Source: Tricholoma matsutake (Eukaryota; Basidiomycota; Agaricomycetes; Agaricales; Tricholomataceae). Taken from it: 64,000 bases of DNA. Under the pieces are notes generated by a model, which was not told where the DNA came from, made no database searches, and saw nothing but the letters and a program-made list of their open reading frames with translations. A program made the position numbers and the translations under genes. The stretch lies in assembly GCA_026075535.2 (NCBI GenBank), contig AP026547.1:2604001-2668000 (forward strand). The letters are read 5' to 3'. This document shows positions 1-9,410 of this stretch, in pieces (position 1 is the first letter of the stretch; every line of letters begins with the position of its first letter).

Positions 1-343
1 CCTGGATCACTCAGACTTTATCTCCCTCCATCCCATTAAACCTCAATTGGTAAAAGGACTCAGAGGATCTTCCATCTCTGCTATTGGCATCAGTGATATG
101 AAAGTATGTGTGGCACAGGGCGCATCAATCATTTTATGTAACACACTATACATTCTGAATGCAAGTGTTTGCCTCATTTCTGTTAGCTCCCTCACCGATG
201 ACTCCAATGCCATTGCCCATTTTGATTCATCATCCTGTTGGATGACCAACAAATCTACGGGTGCCTTCATTGCATGTGGTCCCCTTCTTTCCACCAAGAA
301 ACTTTACTCACTCACCCTACATTCCACAACCGCTGCAGATTTT

Positions 344-668
344 CACCTGGAGAAAATTACACTTTTCCACATGCAATTTTCTAGGCCAAAATTTGTAAGA
401 AATAACTTGTATTCTCCAAAGAATTTTGATTTGCTCTTGCAGGAAATACAACTTTTTTTTCCTAGGAAAAAATCAGGGGGAAATCAAGAGGAAATAAGTT
501 CTTTTCACTTCAGATTCCCCTTTTTTTCTCTCCACACAAATGATATATTTTCCCTTAGGCAGATTGCAGAGAAAATAAAGAGAAAATAATCTATTTTCAC
601 CAGTTTTTCTTTACTTGTTTGCTACATGAAAAAGGGTAATTTTCTCCACATTTTCTCCACATGGAAAG
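344..668. mobile_element. AT-rich MITE-like insertion in copia pre-integrase
   Basis: About 325 bp of AT-rich sequence interrupts the copia reading frame between AADF and the residues that restart at about 669 (ALPVV). Its ends carry imperfect inverted repeats: GGAGAAAATTAC near the left end (about 349-360) and its complement GTAATTTTCTCC near the right (about 635-646), with a second TTTTCTCC at 651-658. TTTT flanks both sides, so the duplicated target may be only TTTT. It has no coding capacity. The superfamily cannot be told from the ends. Confidence 0.55.
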
Positions 669-3566
669 TTTTGCCCTGCCTGTTGTGTCACCGTTCATGG
701 TACCCCTATGCTCGAAACCTGGAACCATTGCCTTGGTCATGCAAATTATCAATCCCTGTGGGACATGACCAGAAAGGGAACACTCACAGGTGTGTCTGTC
801 TCTACAATCTTGAGACTGCCCAAATGTGATGCTTGTATCCTTGGAAAACAGACAAGGACACTGGTACCAAAGAAGCATGAGGAGGGGGAGGGATGCAAGG
901 CTACAAGGAAACTAGAGAAAGTATGGATAGATTTGTCGGGGCCACATGCTGTTAGATCACACACCAGAAATGAATATGTGATGGACATTGTTGATGACTG
1001 CACTTCTTTTCCATGGTCCATACCATTGAGGAACAAGGACAATGTGTTTCCGGAGCTCAAGGCATGGGAGTTAGCCCATGAAAGTGAAATGGGTTTGAAG
1101 GTTGGAATTTACATCACTGACAATGGGGAGCTGAAGTCAAATCAAATAGAAGCATGGCTGAAATCTCAAGGCACTGAACAGCACTTCACTGCCCCACACA
1201 CATCTGCACACATTGGATGAGTTGAACGCATGCATAGGACACTCATGGCAAAAGCATGGACAATGTGTATCTAGGTGCACCTGCCAACATATCTTTGGGA
1301 CAAATTTTATCTAACCGCTGTCCATCTGCATGCCAAGACTACAACCCTCTCACTACAGGGGATCACACCCTGGGAGCTGTGGCATGAACGTAAATCAGAT
1401 TATTCATACATGCATGAAATTGGCTGTCACCTGTTCATCCTAATTTTCAAGAAAGATAACCCAAAAATCTTCAAACATTCAATTGAATGTATGCTCATTG
1501 GATATGAACACAAGTCCAAAGCATACCGATGCTACAATTGTGCAACCCACCAAGTTACACAGTTCCTAGCATGTATGCTTCATCCAGAGCCATGAAGGAC
1601 ACATTCCATCTGGCCCAGAACCAGTCATCACTTTACCAGATACTGCCGAACCCAAGTTAGAAAATACCATGCCCTTCATACCTGTGTCACCACATGATGA
1701 CAGTGATGAATATGACGAATATGTTGCACCCCCAATCCACCCTGACACAGTACTTCCCCAGCTTCCATGCTGATCATCCCATGTACCTGTACCAACAGAA
1801 CATAACCCCAATGGAGGACCTACCATCACATGCACAGGAGCAGCTGTACAGGCATCTCAGGAGAGTGCTACCCACATGCAAGAACAGCACTGGGAATGCA
1901 GAGCAGCCAAGCAGCCAATGGAACAACTCCCTGATCATCACGAAGCATCCATCCCCAGCAATGACATCAGAGATGATCTCCATCAGGCTTTTGAGAATCT
2001 AGACCTCAGTGATCAGGCACATGGACTCCTTGCTCTGATCTCGGAAATGACTGATCTCAATCCAGAGTCACTCCAATTCGAGGACAAGCCCAAAACATGG
2101 GATGAAGCCAAGAATGACACAATGGGAAGCTGGGAACTGAAATCACTGAAGGAGATGGGAGTTTACAAACTCATTCCACAATCCAACATACCCCCTGGGA
2201 AACCTGTCCAAAAAGGGAAACCTGTCTTCCATATCAAGCAAGATGAAGAGGGAAAGGCAGTCAGATGGAAAGTATGTCTCATTTTTAAAGGTTTTGAACA
2301 AATCTATGGCAAGGATTATACTAAAACTACCTCACCCATTGCACACATGGAATCTTGGCATATTCTTCTGCACATTGCAGCCTCTTTGGGATGGGATGCT
2401 CAACAGATCAACATGAAGACTGCCTTCCTATATAGTTTATTACCTGCCGATGAGGTACAATACATGCAACAACCAGTTGGATTTGAGGAACCTGGGAAGG
2501 AAGACTGGGTGTGGCAACTACAGTGTGGCCTGTACGGTATGAAACAAAGTGGTCGTATCTGGAACCAAACACTCAATGCCCAGATGATCAAATGGGGATT
2601 TACTCATCTGGCATGCAAATCTTGCATTTATTACCGGAAAACTGACACTGGGATCATTATTGCAGCTGTTCATGTCGATGACTACCTCTTGATTGCAAAC
2701 TCAAAGGAGGAAAATGAGTGATTCAAGACCCAGATGCGAAAAGTATGGACTATCTCTGAATTGGGCACCACACGGTGTATCATGGGTATTGCTGTGACCT
2801 GGGGCAGGGCTACTCAGACAGTCGCACTCTCTCAAACTGCTCTCATCAATAAAATCATCAAGCAGTTTGGCCAGAGAGACACTCATCTGGTTTCAGCCCC
2901 TCTCAAACCAGGCTGCAAACTTTGATGTGCCAACCCTCAATCCATCACCCCTGAAGAATGACTACACCTCAATAAACTCCCTTATCAGTTGCCTGCTATA
3001 CTTAGTCATCTCCACCCAGCCTGATATTTCATATGCAGTTCAACAACTTTCCCAATACCTTGATTCCTACAATTCCAAACACTGGAGTGTGGCCATCAGG
3101 CTTGTCCGGTACCTCAAAGGGACAAGGAATTTCAAGTTACACCTCAGGGGTGATGCTCCCATATCTCTCCATGCTTTTAGTGACTCCAACTGGGCCAACT
3201 GCCTGGATACCCACCATAGTGTTGGTGGCTATGTCTGCACCCTCAGTTCTGGTGCAGTTTCCTGGACAGCACACATGTAGAAAGTTGTTGCCGCCTCCTC
3301 ATGTGAAGCCAAATACATTGCAGCTTTTGAGACCACCAAGGAATGTATCTGGCTACAAACCCTACTTGACTCTATCGACTACACACTGACCTTCCCTTAC
3401 CATTATATTCTGTGACAATACCACTACCAAGACTCTCTCTGAAGACCCCCTTCTCCACTCCCATGTCAAACATGTTGACATTAAATATCACTTCCTTTGC
3501 GAGCACATCCAGTTCAATGATCTGTGCCTCACCTATGTCAATACCTCAGAAAATGTTGCTGACATG

Positions 3567-4414
3567 TAGCATTTTAAGGTCCAGTTAAGTCCAGTTTTTG
3601 ACGTCTAAATGGGGCGACCGCAACTGCAACCAGTCCAGGACCGACCCAGATATTGATGGACCCCAACCGGACCACATAGGACTGGTCCATATTGGTCCAT
3701 GGACTGATGAAAAACAGTCCAAACCGACTTTTTGTTGTACAATTTGTCATACCAATATAGCCCATATGTTTCTCGGCGACTATTACCCAGACAATTTAAC
3801 CGTTATGTATGGAGTTGGATATTGTAATTCCCCAGCGATCGGTCCAATTTTTAAGGGATTTCATCAATATTTGACTGAGATATGACCAAAATGAAAGTAG
3901 ATTGTATTACATGTTGTAGTTTGTAGGTTGTAGGTTGTAGTTGTAGTATGTAGTTGCAGCTTGTCAGGGTGGTTAAATTAATCAAAGATACATGGTACAG
4001 ATGTTTATGTGTGTTATTTTTATGTATTGGATGGTGTCCAATTGTACCCAACATTTTTGTAACACAAGGTATAAGCAGTACAATCAAAGTTATTTTAATC
4101 ACGACAAAATTCTCATGCAGAAATGTATTTGGTGATATCTCTCTCAGTTCTCAACCTATTTTAATGGTCCAGGGGGCGAAATTGAAGTCATTATGTGTGG
4201 AAATCAGGGTGTATAGTCCACATAACATATAAACTGGTTGCAACAGGTTTTTATCAGTTTTTATTGGTTCAATGATATTTTTCAAAGTGAAAGACTGGCA
4301 ACTGGACTGCAAAAGACCAGTCCTATAAATAGCCACCTGACAAACCGGACTTCAGTTAAGTTCGGTTCAGTTTCAGTCTTTTTCCAGTTTGTAGGACTGG
4401 ACCTTTAAATACTA
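3567..4414. mobile_element. hAT-type non-autonomous element (848 bp) in copia RNase H
   Basis: The element splits the copia RNase H tail (SENVADM / FTKALD). It is flanked by a perfect 8-bp target duplication, CTGACATG, at 3559-3566 and 4415-4422. The ends are inverted repeats: TAGCATTTTAAGGTCCAG at the left, against TAGTATTTAAAGGTCCAG read inward from the right. An 8-bp duplication and TAG ends are hallmarks of the hAT superfamily. The inside has no transposase, only CCAGT-rich subterminal repeats and a TTGTAGG-type microsatellite around 3917-3960. Removing it restores the copia frame. Confidence 0.9.
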
Positions 4415-4525
4415 CTGACATGTTCACCAAAGCCCTAGATGTCAAATAATTCACTTATCTACAAAATTCCCTGGGCCTACAATAATATGATTGCATGCAA
4501 GGAGGAGTACCACGGTGAGGAGGAG

Positions 4526-4694
4526 TGTTGAGAAACACACCATGGAATGATGCATCACCAAATGTGGAAGTGTAAGCACATTTAATGTGGGCACTATTGT
4601 TAGTGCATCCCTTTGATGTGCATGAACAAACACCTTCGTTCCCTTTCTCATCCCTTCTTTTTATCTGGCAGAACATATATATACTGATAGATAG
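4526..4694 (+). repeat. copia 3' LTR, first part
   Basis: This part starts TGTTGAGAAACAC directly after a purine-rich tract and runs to the 4-bp target duplication ATAG (4691-4694) of the nested element A. It continues at 9313 after that element. No LTR-end hairpins are seen, unlike in element A. Confidence 0.75.
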
Positions 4695-4839
4695 TGGAGA
4701 CGTGCTGGGAGTCTCCACTATAGCAATGGCATAGCAATGATAGTGATAGCCTAAGTGTGATGTGACTCTGTACATGCAGGTGGCTACTGGCTAGGTGATC
4801 ATGTGACTACTGGAGTAGGTGCCCACACACCCTACTCCA
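4695..4839 (-). repeat. Element A LTR, distal copy (145 bp)
   Basis: This is a direct repeat of 9168-9312. Both LTR ends can fold into hairpins: TGGAGAC pairs with GTCTCCA at one end, and TGGAGTAGG with CCTACTCCA at the other. Differences from the other copy are mostly CG/TG/CA exchanges. Confidence 0.85.
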
Positions 4840-5407
4840 TCTGCCCACATCCTCATCACCACAGAAAGAAAACAGAAAAAAAGCTGAAAGCAGAACAATA
4901 GGTATAAGAATAATATAAACAATGTAACCAAGAAAATTCTAAGCATGATATAAGAAATATAATAATGAAAGACTCAACATGGGGGTGTCCATTCCAATGC
5001 TTGAAGGGCCTTACTCAAGTCAGCAAGCCAGGGGTCTTGATCCCAGTCTAGCTTTGGAATAGGAGCAGGAGTAGGGGCTGCTCCAAAGGGAACAATGATG
5101 ATGGGTTTTCCTGGTCCTATACCAGAAGGGTGGCATTGGGTGATAAAGTTTGAGGCTGGTCAAAGAGTGGAAAAGCTGGTTGAAAAGATCTACAAGATGA
5201 AAAAATATTTGGCGGGGTTTGTTGTCAAACAGTGTCGTATCATTGAGCATGCCTGCATAATGACCAAAATGGGCCTGAGATATTCAACTGAAGACCCGAA
5301 AGGTCTCATGGGGGTGCAGGCACAGTGGGCTGGGAGACAGGTAAATATTCCACATCTTCTGCCCAGTCAAAACATGGGGGTGCAGGCATCAAACACAGCG
5401 GTGTGGG

Positions 5408-6838
5408 TAGTGTTTAAGGGTCCAGTTCAGTCCAGTTTTTTGACCCCAAGGGGGTTGGACCAGAACTGGTCCAAACTGATGCCCAAATCAGCAAGACCAC
5501 AACTGAACTGAATGGGACCAGTCCTCTTCAGTTCGGTTGAACTAAATTATATTATATAGTAAATAAAACTAATTATATTTACACCCTGCAAGCAGTTGCT
5601 CACAGTGGTGTTGCTAAAAGACTGAAAGAAAAAGAAAAAAGAACAAGATAATTAAAAATAGCCCCACTGTCTTGCATTTGTAGCAAGGGTGGGGGGTTGT
5701 TGTCTTGTCCCTGCTGTTTGTGCTTCCCATTGTCCCTTTCCCCACTGTTCATCATCCCCACCATTTGTTGTCCACACTATTTGTTGTCCCCTTGATTTGT
5801 CGTTGTTGCTGTCCCCACTGTTCACTGCCATTTGTCATTTGTTGTCCCCACTATTCCTTGTCCCTGGTGTTTTGTCATTCATTCACATTGTTGTTTGTCA
5901 TCCCCCCACTCATTGTTGTTGTCCCCCTGATTCATCGCCTTCATTGTCCCTGCAATTTGTTGCCTTCATCATCGCTGTGATTTGTTGTCATCCCCTGATT
6001 TGTCATTGTCATTGTCATCCCCACAATTTGTCATCATCAGCACCTCCATCTCCCCCCATGAGCAGTGGCTCGCAGGCAGGGTGGTGGTGCTGTGTGATGT
6101 GGTGTTGGTGGCCTAGGATGTTGTCCAGCATAGGGTGCTGGCATTGGCTGTTGTCATCATTGTCATCCAGAAACAGGCCTGTTGCCACCCTGCGAGCAGA
6201 GGCTCACAGCGGTAATGCAAGGCTTGCTTGCATCATTTGGTATGGGAGCTGTCATGATCAAAATGCAACTAAAGACAAAGAAAAAACATGTAGTTAGTAA
6301 AAGAAAGAAGAAATAAACATAAAAAACATACCATAGGGGGCCCAAACAATGCTAGGTTGTTTTTTGGGCCCCTGCTTTGCATTTGTTGGTTTGCATGGTC
6401 ATGGTTGCAGACCAGGTGGTGACATGGCACAGGATGTCTATCATGAGTGAATGTTTGTAATTACAAACAAATGCCTCGACATGTGACACATCTGTGTTCA
6501 TTTACTGTAAACAAACATGTACAGCTAAGACAAACATGTACAATGACTTCAAAGATACATAAACCCAGACCTCCCCATTTATTCTTGGGGCATCCCCCCT
6601 CTTGTCGGTATATATGTATAAGTAACTTTAGTATTTAGGTACATGAATACATAGTTATTTGTGGGTACAAAAAGACCACTTGAGACTGGTCTTTGATCAG
6701 TTTTTGTGACTTAAAAACTGCTAACTGGACTGCAGGCCATTTTGGATGGACCGAGATTGACAGTTCGGTCTCTTGCGGTTAAGTTCAGTTAAGGGTCTGG
6801 TCTTTTTCTGGTCTTATGGACTGGACCCTCAAACACTA
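5408..6838. mobile_element. hAT-type non-autonomous element (1431 bp) in element A
   Basis: A perfect 8-bp target duplication, GGTGTGGG, lies at 5400-5407 and 6839-6846. The terminal inverted repeats are TAGTGTTTAAGGGTCCAG (left) and TAGTGTTTGAGGGTCCAG (right, read inward). The ends match the 3567-4414 element (TAG, then GGTCCAG), so the two belong to one family. The inside holds a degenerate minisatellite of TTTGTTGTCCCC-like units (about 5700-6050), copies of a GAGCAGnnGCTC motif and a GGCCCAAAC...TTTGGGCC inverted repeat (about 6340-6372). There is no transposase. Confidence 0.9.
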
Positions 6839-7827
6839 GGTGTGGGGCTCAGAGGGGGTTCGACAACAGATGGGGGCCATAGAACAATGGTTGCAGGGGG
6901 CTCAGATGTACCAGCAGTTGTAGAGGGAGCGGAAGGGGTCAAAATGGCTCATTTATGGGTGAGCTGGGGCAGGGTGGGGTCCATGGACAGTGCTGAGGGC
7001 ACGGGTAGCAAACAGGGGGTCTCTCTGCATATAGAGAGTGTCAGTGATGCAGTTGGTGACATGGAGCAGCATGGGGATGTCATCATCATTTGTGATGTGG
7101 CAGTCGACAGGGTATGCTTGGGGTGCTCAGCAGGGGACAGGGGAATGGGCTGCAGGGGTGTAGGTGGTACGAAAGGTGGTGCAGGTCATCATTGGAGGTG
7201 GTGGAGCTGGCAGGAGTCATCCATTGGGGAGACAACATGTTTCGACAAGCACAGTTGCTCATTGTCTTGCAAATCAGTTTCCTTGGCTGTAGACAGTCCC
7301 TGTACGTCGGTTACAGCCTCGTTAACAGTCTCCAGAGTTTCAGCAGCAATCTGGGTGCTAGACGATGCCCTAGTTGTCATTTTTCAGGTGGTTGCAGCAG
7401 TTTTCATCGCCGTTGTTGATGGTGACATGGCAGTCGCAACGAGCAGCTCAGGGTCTGAACAGAGGGGCTGGGAAGCAGGGTGAAGTGCAGTGGGTCGATC
7501 TGGAAGGGAGTACCATCGCTTCTGAGCAGCTGGAGGAGGAGACTCACACTGGAAAACCAGGCATGAGGTGGTTGTCATCATTGACGGCGCTGATGGGGGC
7601 TGTGTTGCCATTGTCAGTGATGACGTGGCAGCATTGGGGGGAGTGCTGGGGTGTTTGATGAGGGTTTGTGTGGCCATTTCAGTGGTTTGGGGTGTGGCTT
7701 GGGTGCTGAAGTTGACACACATGTTTTTCAATGTGGTGGGCTCTTCGTTGTCAGGCAGCTTCATTTGTAGGGTGGCATAGCGATGGTCGGCGGTGGCGTT
7801 GGTTTGCACAGCTGTCCCAATGGTTGT

Positions 7828-8316
7828 TAGGGCAAGGCAGGGGTTACCCCTGGGTGTCAAATCTCATACCCTTACCCCTACCCCTGAACACCCTACCCTT
7901 ATGGGTAAGGGTATGGAAACATATAAGGGTTGCCAAGGGTATGGGAGGGTTTGTCAAGGGTACAAGGGTTTGGCACAAAATCAACATATTTAGAGCAAAA
8001 TTCATTTGAAAAGTGTTGATAACTATTGTATTTACTATTAATATCACATATTAATACCTCTTATTAGCATATGAAAGCCGTTATCATGTTGGACAATCCC
8101 AAAATCTGAATTTAATTGATGAAAATCTTGAATATGAGTCTTTGTAGCTGAAAAAATCAAATGATATTCTTACATAAGCATACCCCTGGCATACCCCTGT
8201 ACCCTTAGTAAGGGTACAGGGGTATGCAAGGGTATGAACTTCCAGACCCCTACCCTTACCCCTCATACCCTTAGCCCAAAAACACAAGGGTACACCCCTA
8301 CCCCTGCCTTGCCTTA
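7828..8316. mobile_element. hAT-type MITE (489 bp) with AAGGGTA-rich ends
   Basis: A perfect 8-bp duplication, ATGGTTGT, lies at 7820-7827 and 8317-8324. The inverted ends are TAGGGCAAGGCAGGGGT and TAAGGCAAGGCAGGGGT. Both subterminal parts (about 7860-7970 and 8175-8300) are dense in CCCTTACCC/GGGTAAGGG-like repeats, with an AT-rich centre. It interrupts the element A ORF, and removing it joins STQTTTT to TIGTAVQT in frame. The subterminal repeats probably served as transposase-binding sites, as in other hAT elements. Confidence 0.9.
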
Positions 8317-9167
8317 ATGGTTGTAGTGGTGGTCTGTGTGCTCAAGTCAATGCAGATGGCTGTCTCCTCATTCCTCAACTTCTGCTCTTCCCACTTCTCG
8401 ACCTTCCTCGAACCCTTCCTTCTTTCCTTCCTCAAATGCAGTGTTTTGTGTTTTTTCTTCATCCTTCCTCCTCAATGTCTCAAAGACATCATTCTGTTCA
8501 TCCTCACTGGCCAAGTACCTTCCTTCCTTGTATCCCTCATAGTAGCCCTCCTTCTTTCCTTCATCAAAGGCTTTGACCTTTGCATTCTCCAGGAGCTCTA
8601 GTATAACACTCCGCAGTAGGCTATTGCATATGATGCCAGTTGACCTGGCTGTCGTAGGGTTACAGAAGCGGCCAATTTTGTCCATAGTGCTCAAAGTGGG
8701 ATTCATCGAGGTGCTAGAGTTTGGTACTGTTACTGTAGCTGTGTTGTTACTAGGTGATGACAATGTTGGCATGGCTGTTTTTGCAGTTGGAGCTGATATG
8801 CTCAATGCTGTCATTACAGCATTTATGGCCACGATATTCACATCTAGGTGCGCATTTTTGCACTATTTCTTCTTCTGAGCTCATTTGCCTTGTCCTGGAC
8901 CTGGCATGCTGAGTGTAATGTAATAACTGAAAAATAAACTGATAGGCTGGTTCTGGTTCTGGTTCTGTGACTGGTTCTGTGGTTCTGTGGACTAGGTTCT
9001 GGGTACTGGGACAAGAGACTCAAGACTCAAGACAATAAACTGAAAAGCAAAGCTAAATGCAGAGATGTGCAGTGTTGCAATGTGGCAGCTGAGAATCTAA
9101 GCCAAATGGTAACAAAAATAAAACAAAGTGATAGTGAGTGTGTCGAATCATGCTCTCATCACCAAGA

Positions 9168-9312
9168 TGGAGATGTGCTGGGAGTCTCCACTATAGCAAT
9201 GGTGTAGCAGTGATAGTGATAGCCTAAGGATGACGTGACTCTGTACATGCAGGTGGCTACTGGCTAGGTGATCATGTGACTACTGGAGTAGGTGCCCACA
9301 CACCCTACTCCA
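9168..9312 (-). repeat. Element A LTR, proximal copy (145 bp)
   Basis: This copy has the same length as 4695-4839, with about ten differences. In minus-strand sense it is the 5' LTR. The primer-site-like sequence and the leader of the ORF follow it (9167 downward). Confidence 0.85.
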
Positions 9313-9410
9313 ATAGACAATCTGCCACCTCAGTCATTTGTACAAGGACTGAGGTGAGTATGATCTTAGACATCATTTATTCTAGGATCGATTCTCTACA
9401 AATCTCAACA
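9313..9410 (+). repeat. copia 3' LTR, second part
   Basis: The segment starts with the second ATAG duplication copy (9313-9316) and ends CTCAACA at 9410. That end is the complement of the TGTTGAG start at 4526. Sequence right of it (from about 9530) becomes CpG-rich and host-like. Confidence 0.7.

Larger units (their letters stand above)
1..4456 (+). pseudogene. copia gag-pol polyprotein, decayed
   Basis: Fragments in several frames give a copia polyprotein. The protease-to-pre-integrase linker lies at 1-343. The integrase (about 669-1600) has the zinc-binding HCLGHAN and CDAC parts, then WIDLSGP and TDNG, which carry the first two acidic catalytic residues. The RVT_2-type reverse transcriptase (about 2016-2930) has the HVDD box. 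RNase H (about 2930-3566, resuming at 4415 with the MFTKALD tail) completes it. The first catalytic aspartate of the reverse transcriptase is replaced: QINMKTAF stands where copia has QMDVKTAF. Stops at GR-VER (TGA for CGA, about 1218) and before KVVAASSCEA (TAG, 3278) fit C-to-T decay. The ORF is complete in order but cannot encode an active protein. Confidence 0.9.
4985..8907 (-). pseudogene. Element A Pro/Thr-rich ORF, broken
   Basis: On the minus strand an ORF starts MPGPGQGK at 8907 in a CAGCATG context. It runs through DVNIVAINA, then a Glu/Lys/Gly repeat block (about 8520-8375; GKKEGYYEGYKEG, later FEEGKKEGFEEGRE). After the MITE come Thr/Pro-rich stretches (8316 to about 7190), and finally a short tail with IPKLDW and DPWLADLSK near 5000. 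It is broken by a TGA after GQGK, a frameshift near 8372, the MITE at 7828-8316, a stop at about 7383 and the 5408-6838 insertion. I do not recognise the family. The periodic EG(Y/F)xEGxxEG block suggests a helical or coiled repeat. Related sequence occurs in element B at 33-36 kb. Confidence 0.6.
4695..9312 (-). mobile_element. Element A: short-LTR retrotransposon-like element, 4.6 kb, no pol
   Basis: Two 145-bp direct repeats (4695-4839 and 9168-9312) bound the element, with ATAG duplicated outside (4691-4694, 9313-9316). Read on the minus strand, the order is LTR, a primer-site-like TGGTGATGAGAG two to three bases inside, a leader, a degenerate Pro/Thr-rich ORF from 8907, a purine-rich tract (GAGGATGTGGGCAGA), and LTR. 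No reverse transcriptase or integrase is visible, so it must have been moved in trans if it moved as a retroelement. Two hAT-type insertions (5408-6838, 7828-8316) enlarge it; without them it is about 2.7 kb. It resembles TRIM/LARD elements in layout but carries an ORF. Confidence 0.75.
1..9410 (+). mobile_element. Ty1/copia retrotransposon, 5' end outside window, heavily nested
   Basis: The plus strand carries copia-order domains: protease and gag-pre-integrase, integrase, reverse transcriptase, RNase H. A purine-rich tract (about 4500-4525) then leads into an LTR starting TGTTGAGA at 4526. The matching LTR end, TCTCAACA, is found only at 9401-9410, because a 4.6-kb element (4695-9312) sits in the LTR. 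Without the insert the LTR would be about 267 bp. Two other insertions lie in the coding part (about 344-668 and 3567-4414). The 5' LTR lies left of the window. The element is dead: stops occur in every domain. The far border is inferred from the TGTTGAGA/TCTCAACA terminal match, because the 5' target duplication cannot be seen. Confidence 0.85.

Noticed and set aside
5689..6297. Long plus-strand ORF of 202 codons
   Set aside because: It is made of Cys/Pro/His low-complexity translated from a TTTGTTGTCCCC-type minisatellite inside an hAT-type element. It has no domain and no related frame.
7855..7930. Internal telomere repeat
   Set aside because: The repeat units are variable (GGGTAAGGGTATGG and others), inverted on the two sides and bounded by MITE ends and an 8-bp duplication.
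1..9410. RIP-type mutation
   Set aside because: The visible stops are mainly CGA to TGA (CpG). There is no broad CpA to TpA pattern, and RIP is not expected to be strong in Agaricomycetes.
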